A DNA stretch of 64,000 bases, taken from positions 5,804,419 to 5,868,418 of the forward strand of contig WARS01000036.1 in the NCBI GenBank assembly GCA_008933995.1, given 5' to 3'. Position 1 is the first letter of the stretch, and the number at the start of each line of letters is the position of its first letter. This DNA is from Datnioides undecimradiatus. Lineage: Eukaryota; Chordata; Actinopteri; Lobotiformes; Datnioididae. Under the pieces are notes generated by a model that made no database searches, was not told the origin of the DNA, and saw only the letters and a list, made by a program, of their open reading frames with translations. Positions 48,529 through 62,652 of this stretch are shown piece after piece. A program made the position numbers and the translations under genes.

Positions 48529-51500
48529 CACAATGACAAACCTCCAGGGAGTCAACGCACCCAAACAAAATGAGAAATACCATTTGAATTACTGAATATG
48601 TGCGACTCTCTCTAACTTCACCTTTGAAATGATACTGTCCTCCACCCCATGCTCATCTTTAGCTTGAGTCGGAGACATAGTCAGTCTGCGTGGAAGTCTG
48701 TAAGACTCACAGAGACGCTGGGCAGAAATAAAAGAATGGGTGGATCTTAAATCTCATTTCCATCAGGCGCTGTGACCAACTCGCAGCCGGGGGGAGTATG
48801 TCAATCACTCAGATTACATGGATTTGTTCCACACCCACGCATGCGTGAAGGCAGAAACAACACACAAAGATTTGCACATAGAAAGAAACACACTCTCATG
48901 AAAACACTTAATCATGCTCTTGTGCTGTACACATTCAGTCAGCGGGGGATATTTTCACACCAAATCTTGCCAAGTCTTGTAATGGCACATTTATTTGTGA
49001 ACTTCAAAAAACGACACAGTTATGGACTTGAATTTTTCAGTTTTTACCAAATGACTGGTAGCATATTAATCCACAGAGAGGGGCAAGGAAATACTTATCT
49101 AATGTTAATGTAAACTAACATTGCTGGCAACCGAAGCCTTATTTTCCTTAGGCTTGTTTTGCTAACAGTGTATTAAAGCCATGTTGTGTCAACATTTGTT
49201 TAGCAGATAAGCGTTCAATTGTGAGTATGGGTGTCACAATGTACACCTATATTGCAGGATTATCATAAAAAACAAACATCATGGCGAAATATATCATATC
49301 ATCAATTATTTTATTTAAAATGTATCTTTGTTCATAATGTTTTAAATATTGAATTACCAAAGATATTCTTAATAATGTTCTATAAAGATCCATCAGAAAA
49401 GAAATAATATGAGAATATTCTGATAATGAAATGAATGTCCCAAATGAATGCTAGTTGGGGCCCCAGCATATAAATCATCATGTGAAACATGATTGTGAGA
49501 TTAAATAACGTGATTTATTTGTAAAGTTTTGTAGGATTAAAAACTCTCCAAATGTTTACCAGCTTCAAAATAACCAGATAAATTAATAGTTACAAAACCT
49601 TCTTAGCTGGGTAAATACCTTTTGGTGGCAGCGTCTGTGAGTATTTACACTTGTGGCACATTGAATAACATCCCAGTGACTGTAGCTTATCTATGTACTA
49701 ACCAGGGTGACAATTTGATATGATGTTGTGCTGCAGAAATTACCTGTCATTCTTATGTGCACATCTGTGAATAACTAATTGACTTACAGAGAGACAGCAG
49801 GAAAGAATGTAATTGTCCATGAGGAAATAAAAGTCCGAGCAGCTCACAATATCCCTGTTAATTTAGAGTCACTGGCAAATGAAATACAACGTTAAAATCA
49901 CATTTTTAGATATATTTTAACTGCAACTGTGCATCTGCCAATACAGGATATCCTAAAAATGTGAAGCTAGCCTGTGAAAAGGTCCCAGTGTAATGACAGT
50001 CTGCTGCTTTGCTGGAACATTACGGATTTTTGAGTTTGTTCCTGTTTTGACCTGCTGTTCTCTTAAAAGCTTCACTGAAGGCCGAGGTCTCAGATGCAGC
50101 TATCCTTCAGTTTCAACGCCTGTGATGCTTTCACCCGAAACGCACTGTACTCTCATCTGAAAATGCGCCAGTAGTCTTTTAATTACCCAAGTTTCAGATG
50201 AGTGCATGTGTGTGTGAGTCTTCTGTTACGTCGCCCGAGGTGGTCGTGGTACGACTGATTACTGTTTGCCCAGTCTGAGCTCTGTCTGTGCACCCATTTA
50301 AAAACAATAACGTGTCTGTAATAATTCACCCTCAAGATCAGTTAGAGTCAACACAGGCGCCATTCTTGTGAGTTACCAAGGGTTACAAACTGCTCTGAGA
50401 ATAATAATAGATCATAATAATAATGACACAGCTGTGGGGTTTGACAGCAGGAGAGAACAGAGGGATTTAAAAAGCTGCTCCTCCTCCTCTGTAACTTGAT
50501 AGTGTGCGAATCATTCACCTCATTGTTCCAGTCCTGGTTAATAGTCTCCCTACCATCTGCTCCAACTTCAGCCGGCTTGACATCATAGTAAGTTTGCTGG
50601 CTCAGAGGCTAATGACAGAATCATGCCAGCCTTATGTAAAACCGCCCTCTCACCATGCCTGGCTAATATCTGCGTGTGTTTTTCAGCAGCCTCACAAACA
50701 CACTCGTTCAGTTGCCCAACCTGCCAATTTGAACTGCAGCTGCAGTCACGTGCGGTATACTTAATGTCGGGAGAGAATGTGTTATTTCAAATAATTTAGG
50801 TGTTATTTCAGATGTACACTGTGATGTTTTGGAAATAAAAGCAGGACTGTAAACGGAGGTGAAGGTACATTTAACGGGGGCCATGATGTGTCCATGGATG
50901 TGTTAACAGAGCTGCATATTGTTTTGTCAATGGAATTGCCAATTTATCCCCATGGCCAGCCACAATTCACCAACAAAGAAATGGTTTTTTACCATAGGCC
51001 ACCGTTATAAAAGTCTTATCTGTGAAACTGTCGACAGACCATCATGAAAAGCACTAAGAGTCCTTGTTTTGAAATATATAGCCAGTAATGTCAGTCTGTC
51101 TATCTGCATGTATCGGTGTTCTTTTCATATCTGGAAATCCATTCTTCTGATCTGCTTCACACTTCTGGAAGTACAGTGTCGAATTTAGTGTTAAATGAAA
51201 ATACAACAGGTTCAGTGATAAGCTTTTAAAAAACAGGAGAACAGTGCTCCGTGCTCAGCGCTCCGTGGACAGAGTCGAGCACATCGGTCAATTCTGCAGC
51301 CGGCCTTTATGGGTTCATTGACTGCAGTTCACTTTTGCTGCTGGATGCTGGATGCACTCATATTACAGCCAAACTCTTCTTCACCTCCCTGGAGTCAACC
51401 AGACATGAACACATAGCCTACAGGCAAGTGAATAGCCTACAGGAACAGCACCACTCTGCCATTGCAGCTCTTGTTCTGTATGCCATACTAACTTATTACA

Positions 51501-54477
51501 CACAGACTCTTGCATTGCTAGGGGACACAGCTATGTCATGGCAGGTGTATTACTCAGGACCCAATGAAGCACTGTGACGTTGCTTGGATGAGTGGTTCTT
51601 GAGAAAGCTGCAAGCAGAAAGACTGGAGGCCAAGCAATCGAACCGTTCTGAATAGGAATGTTGTGAACCCACACTGCACTGGTAAACATATTAATAATTT
51701 TGACATTAAAAGGTCATTTGTGACCTTGAAAACAGCAACTGGCAGAAAAATATCTCAAAACTATCTCAAATCGATTCCTCATTTCTCAATCATTCTTCTC
51801 AAAAATAAACTTCAAAATCCAATTTTTTAAGACAACACAGACAGAAAGTCCATAAAGTGCTCAGAGAAATTGACATTTGAGCAATTACAAGAACTTGGTG
51901 ATGTCCAACTGCTGACGAAGATCATGTGATAGCACAGAAAGCTCCAAACCAATGCCAAATTATGCTTAATGTACTATACTAAATCTTCATAGGAGGAATG
52001 TTATTTGAATGTGTGACGTCATTTCAATGTGAGAAGCAGGTAGGGCAAGAAAAAGGGGCAAAAATCAGTTTGTATTAAAACATTTGGGTGTGGACGCTAT
52101 GGGAGCAACTGTTGAAGAATGAATGGCCACTAACTGGCAACACAATGTCCTGCTATCATACTGCATCATGATAGTTAGGGAAACGTAACATAGGTGGGTG
52201 TGAGAGCATTAGAGAGAGTTTTTGGGAGTGCTGCACGTGGATTAAAATGAGACAGCATGAGGCTTTCAACAATTTCCTGTGATTCCCAGTGTGCTCAGTG
52301 GAGACTTCCTCTCCAGGCGGCGGCTGCCGGCAGCATGACATTCCTAGTTTGTAATTGATCTGTGGGATAAACTATCAGCACGGGGGAGATTCATAAACAG
52401 AGGAAAAGGGACACATACAGCTGTACAATGTGTGGTAAGCGTGCATATTATTGTTCCTTTGCAAGGTTGTGTTAATGTACAGTAAAGCAGCGCTGCAGCA
52501 ATACCTGTGGGTTTGTGGGTGGATGTGTGTGTAATCACACGCAAGAGGTTCCTATTTTGTAGGTACAGCGTGTAGCCTTTGTAGAGCCCGGCTGTGCACA
52601 AATACCAAGCTGAGAGTGGCTGTTGAACTTTGGAAATGTCAGCCACTGCTCCTCACAGACAGCACTATCAGTTCATTCCTGGGTGTCCTCCCATCCTCCT
52701 TCCCTGCATGCCTTAAAACTTTCCTTGCGCCGAGAGTGACCTACTGAAATCTTTTGATGCCATGTCTGGGTTGTGGGCAGGAGGCGCACAGAGGATACAT
52801 GCCCTTAGTTCAAACACAAACAGCCTTTCAAAAAAATAACCTTCCCAGTTTTGCTGTGAAGACATTTGTGCTGCTGATCACGGCGAGGGCATCTGAGAAA
52901 AAGGTGCAGAGTAATGAGTGGAGTGCAATGGGTGCACAGGGCGTCGCAAATACAAATGCAAGCCCCAGTAAAATGTGCAGTCCACCTGAACGCTTAAGCA
53001 TTTTGTTTTGACTATCAGAGAGGATTTGACTTAGACATGGTTATTTATGAGGTTGTAGTTAAGCACCATAGTTTGCCTTCTGCTCCCTGCAACAGACTGT
53101 AGGGAGCTGTCCATGGTGCTGTCACATGCTAAGCAGGATTAATGAATACATGCCCCATACCAGTACAGTTTACCTTGCACTCCTGCTCATGAATCCTGCT
53201 GTGAGAACAGGGAAAAGCATCTCCTTCACCCCCATCCCCTTCATGCCCCTCTCCCAGTGCTTCCCAAATCACATGCCTCGGAGCCAGACGCAGCATTGGC
53301 TTCTCCCAAGAGGAGCCTTCCCCTCCACCATACCGTTTACATTATGTGCTGCATGATGTGCCTCCCTCATTTGTGTGTTGTTTACATGTTGCTGTGTGGT
53401 TCACTGAGAGGCGGCAGCATGTGATTGCTGCACCCCGGGCCTTTCGAGAATGCCACTTCAGAGAAAGGCAAAATAAACACACGCATCGTATATGCCAACA
53501 ATGCTCTTGCCTTACGTTCACCGGCCTAAACACACGCACAGTTCACGGACACTGAAGGTCTTGCGTGATTGGTGGAAAACGCTGTCTTTATGCCAACCCT
53601 TATCCGTTCACACCACCACCACATGTAACATTAGGTTTGCTTTTTTTCTTTTTACACCGGTAATAATGTTGAATCTCTTGTCAGATCACGCAGTAATGCC
53701 TCTATCGTTATTCAAATGATTTGAAGGGAATGGTTTTTTTTAAATTGGTACATGAATTATCATCCTTTTCTTCTCTCTGAACATTTGAGAGATAATCCAT
53801 CAAATCACAGTGAGAAGATTCTTTCACCTCTTCAGTGACAGTTACTTCTTCTTCCACATACGAAGTCTCAGCAAACTGCAGTTGTTGACTCCTGACCTGT
53901 CTTCATACCCAGCAGCAGCTTTAAATAAAATAATGTTAGTGTTGGCCTCCACTCACTTCCTTTTGCCTTCTTTTCTGTCACGGACACACAGTCTCGAGGG
54001 GCGTTTTAGGAAGCTCTTGAGTGCCCTCATGTGTTCACTGCTGTGTCCTTGCTTTCGGATCAGTGTATGTGTAGATCACATGAGCAAAACAGTTGCTGAG
54101 AGTTCTCCCTTGTCTCCGTGTTAAAGGACAGACTGTTTTTTTTAATCCCATCTGTACATCCACCCAGGTTTGTTGACTGTCCAGCTTATGTGTTCCCACG
54201 CGTGACCCCCTTTTGACCCTAATTTTGTGTAAGAATGTGTGTGTACATGTATGAAAGCAGGCTCTAGTGCTCATGTGGATGGCGTGCAAGTTACAAAAAC
54301 TGGAAAGCACATGTCACCAACAAATCAGCAAGAAGTGTTCCTGTTGCTGTCGCTGACTTTGAAGGCACGGATATGACATGCTGCAATATTCTGGGGGGCG
54401 TGCACATGAAACACGTACCTTTTAACAAGCCAGCAGGACAGTCAAATGTGACAGCGTGTCGTCTCCTGTCTTTGCAG

Positions 54478-54610
54478 GGAGTGCTTTGAACCTGACTTGC
54501 CGGGCGTTTTTCGGCTACAGTGGCGACGTCAGCCCACTCATCTACTGGATGAAGGGAGAGAAATTCATAGAGGACCTGGATGAAGAGAGAGTCCAGGAAA
54601 GCGACATCAA
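54478..54610 (+). CDS. il1rapl1: il1rapl1 internal exon: first half of Ig domain 3 (133 nt, phase 1-2)
   Basis: This exon encodes the N-terminal half of the membrane-proximal Ig domain (Ig3). In frame with the 17370 exon it reads [15 protein letters not shown], then [14 protein letters not shown], then [15 protein letters not shown]. Visible Ig hallmarks are the B-strand Cys (LTC) and the core Trp (IYWMKG). NLT is a potential N-glycosylation sequon. [22 protein letters not shown] is characteristic of IL1RAPL1; IL1RAPL2 as I recall it differs here (an FIEEL-type sequence). The acceptor is tctcctgtctttgcag|G and the donor TCAA|GTAAGA. It ends two bases into a Lys codon completed by the 58869 exon. 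A 37,033-nt intron precedes it and a 4,258-nt intron follows. The paralogue (a or b) is undetermined; the family call rests on recall without an alignment. Confidence 0.95.
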
Positions 54611-57600
54611 GTAAGAAACACTGCTGGAGTTGAAATCTTTTCATTGGATGTGGCAGTAATGAGGGATTAATAGCATGCAATATAGATAAATTCACTGGAA
54701 AATAATAAAGGATGATTCCAATGGCTTAGCCCATTAACTCCAAATTGCACACACTAAAGCAACCATTGTCCAGAGATTTATTTCCTGCCGTCTAAGCTGC
54801 TGCTGCTTTCCATTTTTGAGTGTGTGCAAAGACTTGACTTTCATCACTTTTGTTTGTTTTGTTTGGTATTGTACAGTGGAAATGCACTAACACGCAGTTG
54901 GAAACAGTACAATGCACAACCTTGTGCACAGAAAGAATAGAATCGCATACATTACATTCACAGGAAGATAATAATCTATTATTAATCACAATATCTGTGG
55001 ATTAGGAGGAATGCACATCCTTGAAATGGGAAAATTACATTCTCTATTATAAAGTCCTAACAAATTTCTTACACACAGAACTATGGGTACAAGTGTTGTT
55101 TAAAACACACACACACGTAAACATATCAACATGTATATTGGCATTTAAAAGTTTGACAGTCATGACTGAGTAAACAGCAAAACAGCTCAGAATCCTGAAC
55201 ATGGCTGTTTGCCGCTGTATCATCACAACTTACTGTATGGTTGGGCCCAGTGCATTGTGTTGTACTGAATATTTGTCCCGTGCCTCATCCCGTGCCAGAT
55301 ATATTGCCGAAAAGTTAAGTCGAAAGTTTAAAAAATCAAATTCAAATTCAAAATCAAATTTGCACAATGAGAGAAGAGAACTGTTGTTCTTGTTGCATGA
55401 AAAAGTTTGCTGTTCTGCAGTCGACACAAGTCAGGGATGTTGGAGCGTCCTCGGGTGTTACAACAAAGAGTGTTCACACCAGTCTCTGTGTGCAGCTGCG
55501 AAGCCAGTGAATTGTGAATTGTGCATCATGATGGATTATCAGAGGCGAGATTCAAGTCAGGGCAGAATATTTGCACCATGACATGAGCTGGTAGTTACAT
55601 ACCTACATATAGTTATATGTAAGCTATAGTACTGTCCTTCATGTTCTTGGCTTGCAAGAAATATACTGTGCAATCAGTTTGTGAAATAGTAAGATTGTGT
55701 TAGATTTATTCAGTAGGTAATACACATCACTTGCCACATGATGTATGGTTATAAATCCTCTTGCCACTTTAGTCGTTGATGTCTCAGACTACTGCAGCTT
55801 TTTCTCTTGAAAGGCAAAGGGAGGAGGTTGTTACATGGGAACCAATTTGTTGGGTTTTTTTCCACTGTGTAACCATTTCTTTCCATGGCAAGACGTTTTT
55901 TTTCTCCACTCTTTTAAATCCCTGTTCTTCCGCTGCAGAACAAGATGCACTTATTGGTTTAAACCCACCAGCGTATTGTGAAGCCACAGTTTCACAAAAG
56001 AAGAAAGTCTACGTTCTGCTTCCTGTCCACATGCATGTGTGTTTTCTAACATCCTGCACCGTGCATGAATCTGCTAAGTCTTGACAAAAGCAGTTTCTGT
56101 AACTTCCCCTCTCTTTCTGTTGCCTCTCAAAGTAACATTGTAAAATTTGCCCCTACGAGCCTAACTTTCAGGCCTCTAAGTGCATTTAAAAGAAGCCCAT
56201 TTCCATGTCTCTCCCTCCTAGTGGTGTAACACATTTAAACAAGTCCATTCCCTGGTCCATGTGCATGTTTCCCATTAGGGCTGTTTGGAGAGGCTGCAGC
56301 TCTGGGGAGACAGCCCTGTCAGATGGTTAACAACCGCCATTTTTCACACCGCCGCCACTGTCGCTATCTCCCTCGCTGCACCCACCTATAGCAGCATGCA
56401 GATGGGCCACGGGGAGCTGAGGAGGAGGGGGGAGAAAGGGAGAGTTAGAGAAGGAGAGGGGGAGCAGACAGGGAAGTGCAGAGAGTAAGAAATGTGGTAG
56501 AAGTCACTGAGGAGGAAAGTAAAGAAGACACATCTGTGATAGTGAGTTTGCTCGCGCGCTGATATGAACACGCCACAGAAGCAAATCTCATTTTAACACT
56601 GCACTCCTGTCTGTCTTCTTCCCCGTCTCCCTCTACCGTCATTACTCCCTGACACCAGGACTCCCCCACTCACTGGCTGAGGGGTTATCTTCTCAATAAT
56701 TCATACCAATATTTAATTCAGTGGATCAATAATGTATTTGATCATCTACTCTGTGTTGCCAATGCTGCTACCATAAGCTTTTTCACATCCAGCCACTGCC
56801 CTGGTTTTTACTTCCATAAAGTCAGCCACAGATATGGACCAGGCAAAGACGGGGAGTAACGGAGAGAGAGGATCGGAGATACTACCTGGGAACCAATCTG
56901 TGTGTACCCTGCAGCCAAGTTTCCCTTTCAGCTGATAGTGGGCATGTTTCTATGGGTTACCTCTCTTCTTCAGGCTGGCACCCACACACATTGGGCTTTA
57001 TTACTAATGCATCTGCAGCTAAACTTGAGCTTCAAGCGGAACACTCATACTTTGGGCTCAGAGGCATTTATTTACTAAACTCTGAGCCTATTGATTGGGA
57101 GGAGTTCATTTCTATGGTAACCCGAGCCCATAAATTCTCATTTGCGCCACCGGGACAGGGCCATTGTTGTTATCATAGCATGGATGACTGGACATTAGCA
57201 TAGCATGCAGAGATTAATAAATTAGCAAAACAAATCCGGCTCTGCATAAGAAAGTAGGTGATCAATATGTTATTGACCCAGTTCAGTTGGTGTTTTGCAG
57301 GTGTACATTGAAGTGAATGTATAAAAGGAGTGAATAAGTTGGAAATTGATCACTAAATGAGCAAACACAGAGGTTTTGCTAATGATGAAGGGGGAGAATA
57401 TTGAAGAAAATGTGCCCACAGTCATAGTTCGAGAACCAGTTTGCAATTTACTCATTCAGCTAACTCTATATCGATAAACCCAATTGCCTAACAGAGAAAT
57501 AGAGGAGTTTTACAGGGATTTACATGGAATTGTACAAATCTGACATTTCACAAATGTAGGAGCATCTTGCAGTAGATGCAGCCTCACTGCTAGTATAGTT

Positions 57601-58868
57601 TCAGCCCAGCTATTTATGTGTGTGCATTCCCAGCTATCATTCAGTTTGCATCTGTATCTCTGCACTTCACCTGGACCTTGTTATCCACCTACTCTAACTC
57701 GAGGTCCTCATCATCTCCATTTGAGGCTCGGGTTGAACAGCGTTGGTCATTATTCATCAGGTTGTGTGGCAGTGAGCTGTGTTGGCTCATATAGCGTGAT
57801 AATGCGAAAGTGGAGGCTTCAAAGTACCCACCACTCCCTGGAGAGACATGAATTATTCCCAGGCCTCCTTCTCCCAGCACCCCACCCCCACCCCCACCTC
57901 GGTGCACAACAAACTCAGCTGAAACTACAAATATCATCAGCACTGCCTCAGCTTCTCTCCGCAAAGCCCATGATACACTTTCAATTACTGATGCCAAATC
58001 TCCCCAACAAGCTGTCCTTATGTGGAGTTTATCGGCTTGAAGGCGAGAGAGAAGAGAGATGCTTTAGAGTCATTATCCCCCTACACACTCAAAGACACAC
58101 TCACACACACACTCTCCTCTTTCCTCATCCCACTCCTCTTTCTCAGCACATAGCCGTTATTAACACATACTGTAGATGACACACACACACACACACACAC
58201 GCTTACAAACAGAGGAGATCTCTTTCTCATTTGCACTTTGTTTCCTCCAAAGTGTCGTTTGTGCTGAGGGTGCTGTAAAAGTGGGCTAAGTAGTGTGTCT
58301 AAGGTATGAGGGAGCATTATCTCCCCATTCTCTCCTCCATCAGGCTCAACCAGCCCAGCGGGGGACACTCATTTACTTTATGGAATATTACTTTCTCTCC
58401 GTCTCTCCGTTACCATGGCATCTGCTATAAAAAGATTTCTTCTGATTGCCGGTATTTGATTCCTCCGCCCCTCCCCCTCCGCGCACACTCCGAGGAAGAG
58501 CCCTTATTGATTTTTATTTCTCATATGTTTTGAGTGCAGAGAAAGAAATTAACATACCATGAAGTACTTACAGTAACACAAAAGGGGCCTCATCGATGTA
58601 CACTTGTACACAAACACGCTGCTCACGGGCATTTTGTGGCTTAACCCTCGTGAATTGTAACATAATACGTTCTGTGATTGCTGTCCTCTTGAAGTCTCAT
58701 CACCTATATGCTGCTTGCAATCACATTCCCTTTCAGTGATAACATGTACTTGGCACAGATCAGAAGAACTTGCCGAGGGAAAAAAAAGCTACTTTCCATT
58801 GATTGTTTGCAAAATGAGCGCTGCAACAAATGATTGCTCGATATGTTTTCTGTTCATTTGTCTTGCAG
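54611..58868 (+). other. il1rapl1: il1rapl1 intron of 4,258 nt splitting Ig domain 3
   Basis: The borders are GTAAGA...CTTGCAG. It contains a purine-rich stretch (about 56405-56525), a (CA)n tract at 58179-58200 and the longest open frame of the window (57616-58179), whose composition (His/Thr and Leu runs over CA/CT repeats) does not look like a protein. No further features are supported. Confidence 0.9.
58179..58200. repeat. (AC)11 microsatellite
   Basis: An uninterrupted AC run within a CA-rich region beginning near 58080. Confidence 0.95.
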
Positions 58869-59014
58869 GGTTGTCAAGGAGCACCTTGGTGAGCAGGAAG
58901 TGGCCATCTCCTTGACTATAGACTCCTTAGAGGAGGAGGACCTGGGAAATTATTCCTGTTATGTGGAAAATGGCAACGGCCGTCGCCAAGCTACCATCCA
59001 GCTCCTCAGGCGGG
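58869..59014 (+). CDS. il1rapl1: il1rapl1 internal exon: second half of Ig domain 3 (146 nt, phase 2-1)
   Basis: This exon encodes the C-terminal half of Ig3. After the base that completes Lys it reads [19 protein letters not shown], then [18 protein letters not shown], then [11 protein letters not shown]. The motif D-L-G-N-Y-S-C is the canonical Ig F strand: its Cys pairs with the B-strand Cys of the previous exon, and NYS is a potential N-glycosylation sequon. KEHLGEQEV and [13 protein letters not shown] are near-identical to mammalian IL1RAPL1. The acceptor is ctgttcatttgtcttgcag|G and the donor CGGG|GTAAGT. It ends one base into the codon completed by the transmembrane exon. If the following intron is retained, the frame continues for about 27 codons and stops at 59092-59094 before any membrane segment, which bears on a possible soluble form. 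Confidence 0.96.
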
Positions 59015-62000
59015 GTAAGTGCTCTTTGACGTTTCCCACTGCAACCTTGAGGAGTGTTAACTCCTTCATGTTTTTGCATTTTATTTCCCTATGAAGTGGC
59101 TTTAAGGTTGTAAAAACCATCTTTTTTTCACTTCTCGCTCTGAGAGCATCATATATATTCTGTATCAGTTTGTTCCAACTCTTCATTAAAGCTATATGAT
59201 GAATGAAATATTTAAAGCCTGACTGCACCATTTCATCAAATGGAAATATTCTAGATGTCTTGTGCATAATTACATACACATTTCCCCAAACTTCAGTCTG
59301 ACATATTTGGTATGTTTGGGAAGTCAGAGATCTCCACTAGAATTCAAAATAAAGTTCTGTGTGTTGTGAACAAAGTTTAGCAGCATTCGTTGCGTCACTG
59401 AGGTTTAAGATGCTCTTATCGATATTTTAATCTGGGGATTTAAATGTCTTCCAGTGGTGTTTGCTGCTGAACAAAACAAGGCCAGTAACAAACCAGCAGC
59501 AGCTGCTACCTATAACTGTTGTGAGTCACTATAGGTAGTTAAATAGTTAAATAGCATGATCTCCAGCAGGACAAGGGATTTACATGCTGTTATGTGACCA
59601 CTTGCAGGTCTGTGTCCCCAATGCTCCCTGACACCATGGACCTTAAACTTAAGCAGAGTGCAAATATCAATATCTCGTCAAACTCAAACTTCATGTCTGG
59701 GATCATAAGCCCTGGAGGCCCAACAGCAGTCCTAGCAGTCCAAAAGCTCCCGGTGTTAAAGAGGGAGATCGGTGCATCAGATCAGAAGGACGTGCTGGCT
59801 GATTTCTCCAGCGTTTGCACTGTTGTGCACTGTCGCTATCCACAGGGTCAGACAGTCAGCAGCAGTGGTCACATAACAGCATGTAACTCCAAGCGACATA
59901 ACTCGATATACTAACTCAGAACAGTTATAGCTAGCAGATGCTGCTTGCTTGTTACTGGGCTGTGCTGTGTTCAGGAAAAGCAGACATCATCTGAAAACAT
60001 ATTCATCGCACCTCATAAAATAATCATACAGCAAATGAGTATGTTTAATGTGAAGGAGGTCATGTGTCGTGCCAAACTCAACCCAACTCTGCATTTTCCT
60101 TGGGCTATACAAAAAGTTTTGGTGTTTTTCAGCACATTGTTTTGGTTTGATGGCACACAACTTTTCTGTTTTGATTGACTCTCTTTATTCCCAACATTGT
60201 CTTTTCCAGTTATGGCAAGCTGTTTTCAATGCTAAAAGCAATTAAACAAAGTAACAAACAGCAGACAAAGTTATAGGTGACTATTTCCTTCAAGAGCTAA
60301 AAAGAGAGAAACTATCAGACCTACAGTAAATTCAACAAGTGGCCCAAAACAAAACAATTCAGTGTCATACTGCTGTATATCAATGTGATGTTTACAGCTT
60401 GGTTTTGCTGCCCAGTGTGGTCAAAAATCAGTGATTTTAGGTTTAAAGCTTTCAAGTTCACATATTATAAACACAGCTGCTTGTTAAGGAGCTCATCAGG
60501 TATCAGATTATTCTTTAAATATGATAAAGAAGACACTAGTACCTCCCGTCAGAACACCTAAGACCTTATAGCACTCTTTTTTATCAACATCCTTCTGTTT
60601 TTCTTTGTTGGTCCACATTTTATTCTTTATCTATGCCGTTTTTTGACAATCTGCGCTTACGCTCCATTTGATTGTGTTGTTTCTTTCTACACATGCTCCC
60701 AGCAGCTGTGTGGTTATTTTGGCTCTCTAGCATGACTTGTCTGAAGCTCTTTTCATGCACTGGTTGTCACCCTGCAAAGAGAGGTAATTTGATGGCTGTT
60801 TAAACAGCAAATTGGTCCTCAGCTTTTCCCAACAGGCCAATAAGTTGAGCATACAATTACATTTTAAGTCTTTATCTGTCCGTCTCCCCGCTTTAATCTC
60901 TTTCCCTTTGAACGTCTTTTGTAGATGGCCCAATTCCATTTGAGTGGTCTTTGTAGACTCACGACAGCTTCATTTAACTCTGTCAAAGCAGCATTTCCAA
61001 GGAGAGGGATGCTAAGAAAGACTTCAAGTCGAGCTCTCGCTCACTCTCTGTCTTCCACATTATTCTGATGTTTATTTCATGTTTCATCACTCATAAGCCC
61101 TGCAGCAGGTCTGTGACTGTCTCTGCAGGCTGCCTTTCCTTCCATCTCAGAACAAAGAGAGGAATGGTAAGAGAGAAGGCAGGAGGGAAGCCTTGGCCAG
61201 TGAGACATAAACAGGAGAGTGAGGATGATTGCTGTTAATTACTTATAAGCATTAAATTACAGAAATGACAAAACAACAGCACTGTCTTCCTGAGATATGG
61301 TGTTTGTTGGGCATGAAAAAACATCAAGGATAAGGTCTTTGCAGGGTAAAGGACTGAATGAAGGTATTGCCTTTTGTCTTGGGATATATGGAGTGGAGTC
61401 TTTGTGCCTGGTCAAGGGTTACCACACTGTGTTATTCTTGCTTTATATGGATTAAACAAAGAAAGTATAATGTGTCAGTTACTGAGAATTAAAGGTGCTG
61501 GTAGGCAGATTTCTTGACTCTCCATGCTGCCTGTCTTATAATGGTCATTGAAAAATAGCAAAATATTAAACCTACGGGGGGTAAAAATAATATTCAGTCT
61601 ATTTATGTTTATTCAGATGCAATTGTGGTGCGGTAACTGCGCGTCTCTCCAATGAACCCACACAGTATCAGCAATTTTCTTGAAATAAGTCATGCTATCT
61701 TCAATCTGGCTGGGGGAACGAAAATGACCGAAATAAACTGGCCTGCGTTGAAAACTAGTGAGTAATGGTTTTTTAATAACACACATATGGTTTTATGAGT
61801 TAATACTGAAGCTGCTCATGACTTGTGAAGGTATGTATCTTTGCAGTGTACATAATCTGTAATAATGCAGAGGGTGCATTGTGGTTGCCATGGCAGCCGT
61901 GCAGTGTTCCAGCTCACAGTGACAGAGATATAAGGTGAACCTGCTCTAGCTGAGCCAACCAGGTAAATGCTGCTTTCATTTACTACATAACTCATCCGTC

Positions 62001-62652
62001 CCCAAGCTTAGTCTCAGGGGACATGGAGAGGAGATAATAGAGAAGAGAAATGAATGTAGGGATGGAGCGGGAGAGAAAAGAGGGGGGAGGAGAAGTGTGG
62101 GAGCTTTGAAGAGAGAAGAGAAGTGTGACGGAGAGGGGAGTAAGTGATATTAGTTGTCTGAAGCCTCGTGTTTTGAGAATGCCTCCATCCATGTCCGGGA
62201 TTGTCACAAGTCCCACTATGGAAGACAGCCAAAGTGCAGAGCTGTGTCATTGCTGCGCTGCTCCCAAGAAATGAACCCAATTCCTCATCATCTCCTTTTT
62301 TTTCCACGTGTCTCCCTGCACTGTGCCCTGTCATTTTTCCCAAAGTCATTATGAGCCCCGGTGTTTCTTCCCCCTGAAGATTGATGCTGCTTCACTCTGA
62401 GCTGAGCTCTGAAAATACTGATGACTGTCCAGCGAATGTAAATGTGTCCTATAAGTGCCTGATTCCTTCAGTTTAACAGGGAAACTATGAAGAAAAAAGA
62501 CAAGCTGCGAGTCCAACCTGGAACAGAAAGAAGCCAGTAGCCTGTTTTTTGTGTGTTTGTGTATATGTGTGTGCGTGTATTCATAAGATATGAAGCGTGG
62601 TCGTCTCAGCATTTTTAAATATTTTCTGCTATGTGTGTGTCATTCTCAGCAG
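59015..62652 (+). other. il1rapl1: il1rapl1 intron of about 3.6 kb between Ig3 and the transmembrane exon
   Basis: The borders are GTAAGT...CAGCAG; the intron is 3,638 nt with the distal acceptor and 3,635 nt with the proximal one. An AATAAA at 59348-59353 followed closely by a GT-rich run is a potential intronic polyadenylation site. A purine-rich tract lies at about 62020-62140. Nothing else is recognisable. Confidence 0.9.

Larger units (their letters stand above)
17445..54477 (+). other. il1rapl1: il1rapl1 intron of 37,033 nt
   Basis: The borders are GTAAGA...TTTGCAG. A very long intron inside the ectodomain-coding part fits the known large size of IL1RAPL1 genes. It carries the Tc1-like relics at 38.6 and 44.4 kb, SINE-like pieces at 27.9 and 29.5 kb, a possible LTR at 32.2 kb, a fish dispersed repeat at 48.3 kb, many microsatellites and purine-rich tracts. 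No additional exon with IL1RAPL1-like coding was found, and no tRNA or rRNA gene. Stretches not listed separately hold nothing I can name. Confidence 0.85.

Noticed and set aside
54291..54695. 134-codon minus-strand open frame overlapping the Ig3 exon
   Set aside because: It is the antisense shadow of the real exon 54478-54610 and has no independent evidence of coding.
57616..58179. Longest open frame in the window (187 codons, + strand)
   Set aside because: It runs across CA, CT and CCCCAC low-complexity DNA, giving His/Pro/Leu/Thr-rich text. It has no recognisable domain, lies inside an il1rapl1 intron, and has no splice context supporting a coding exon.
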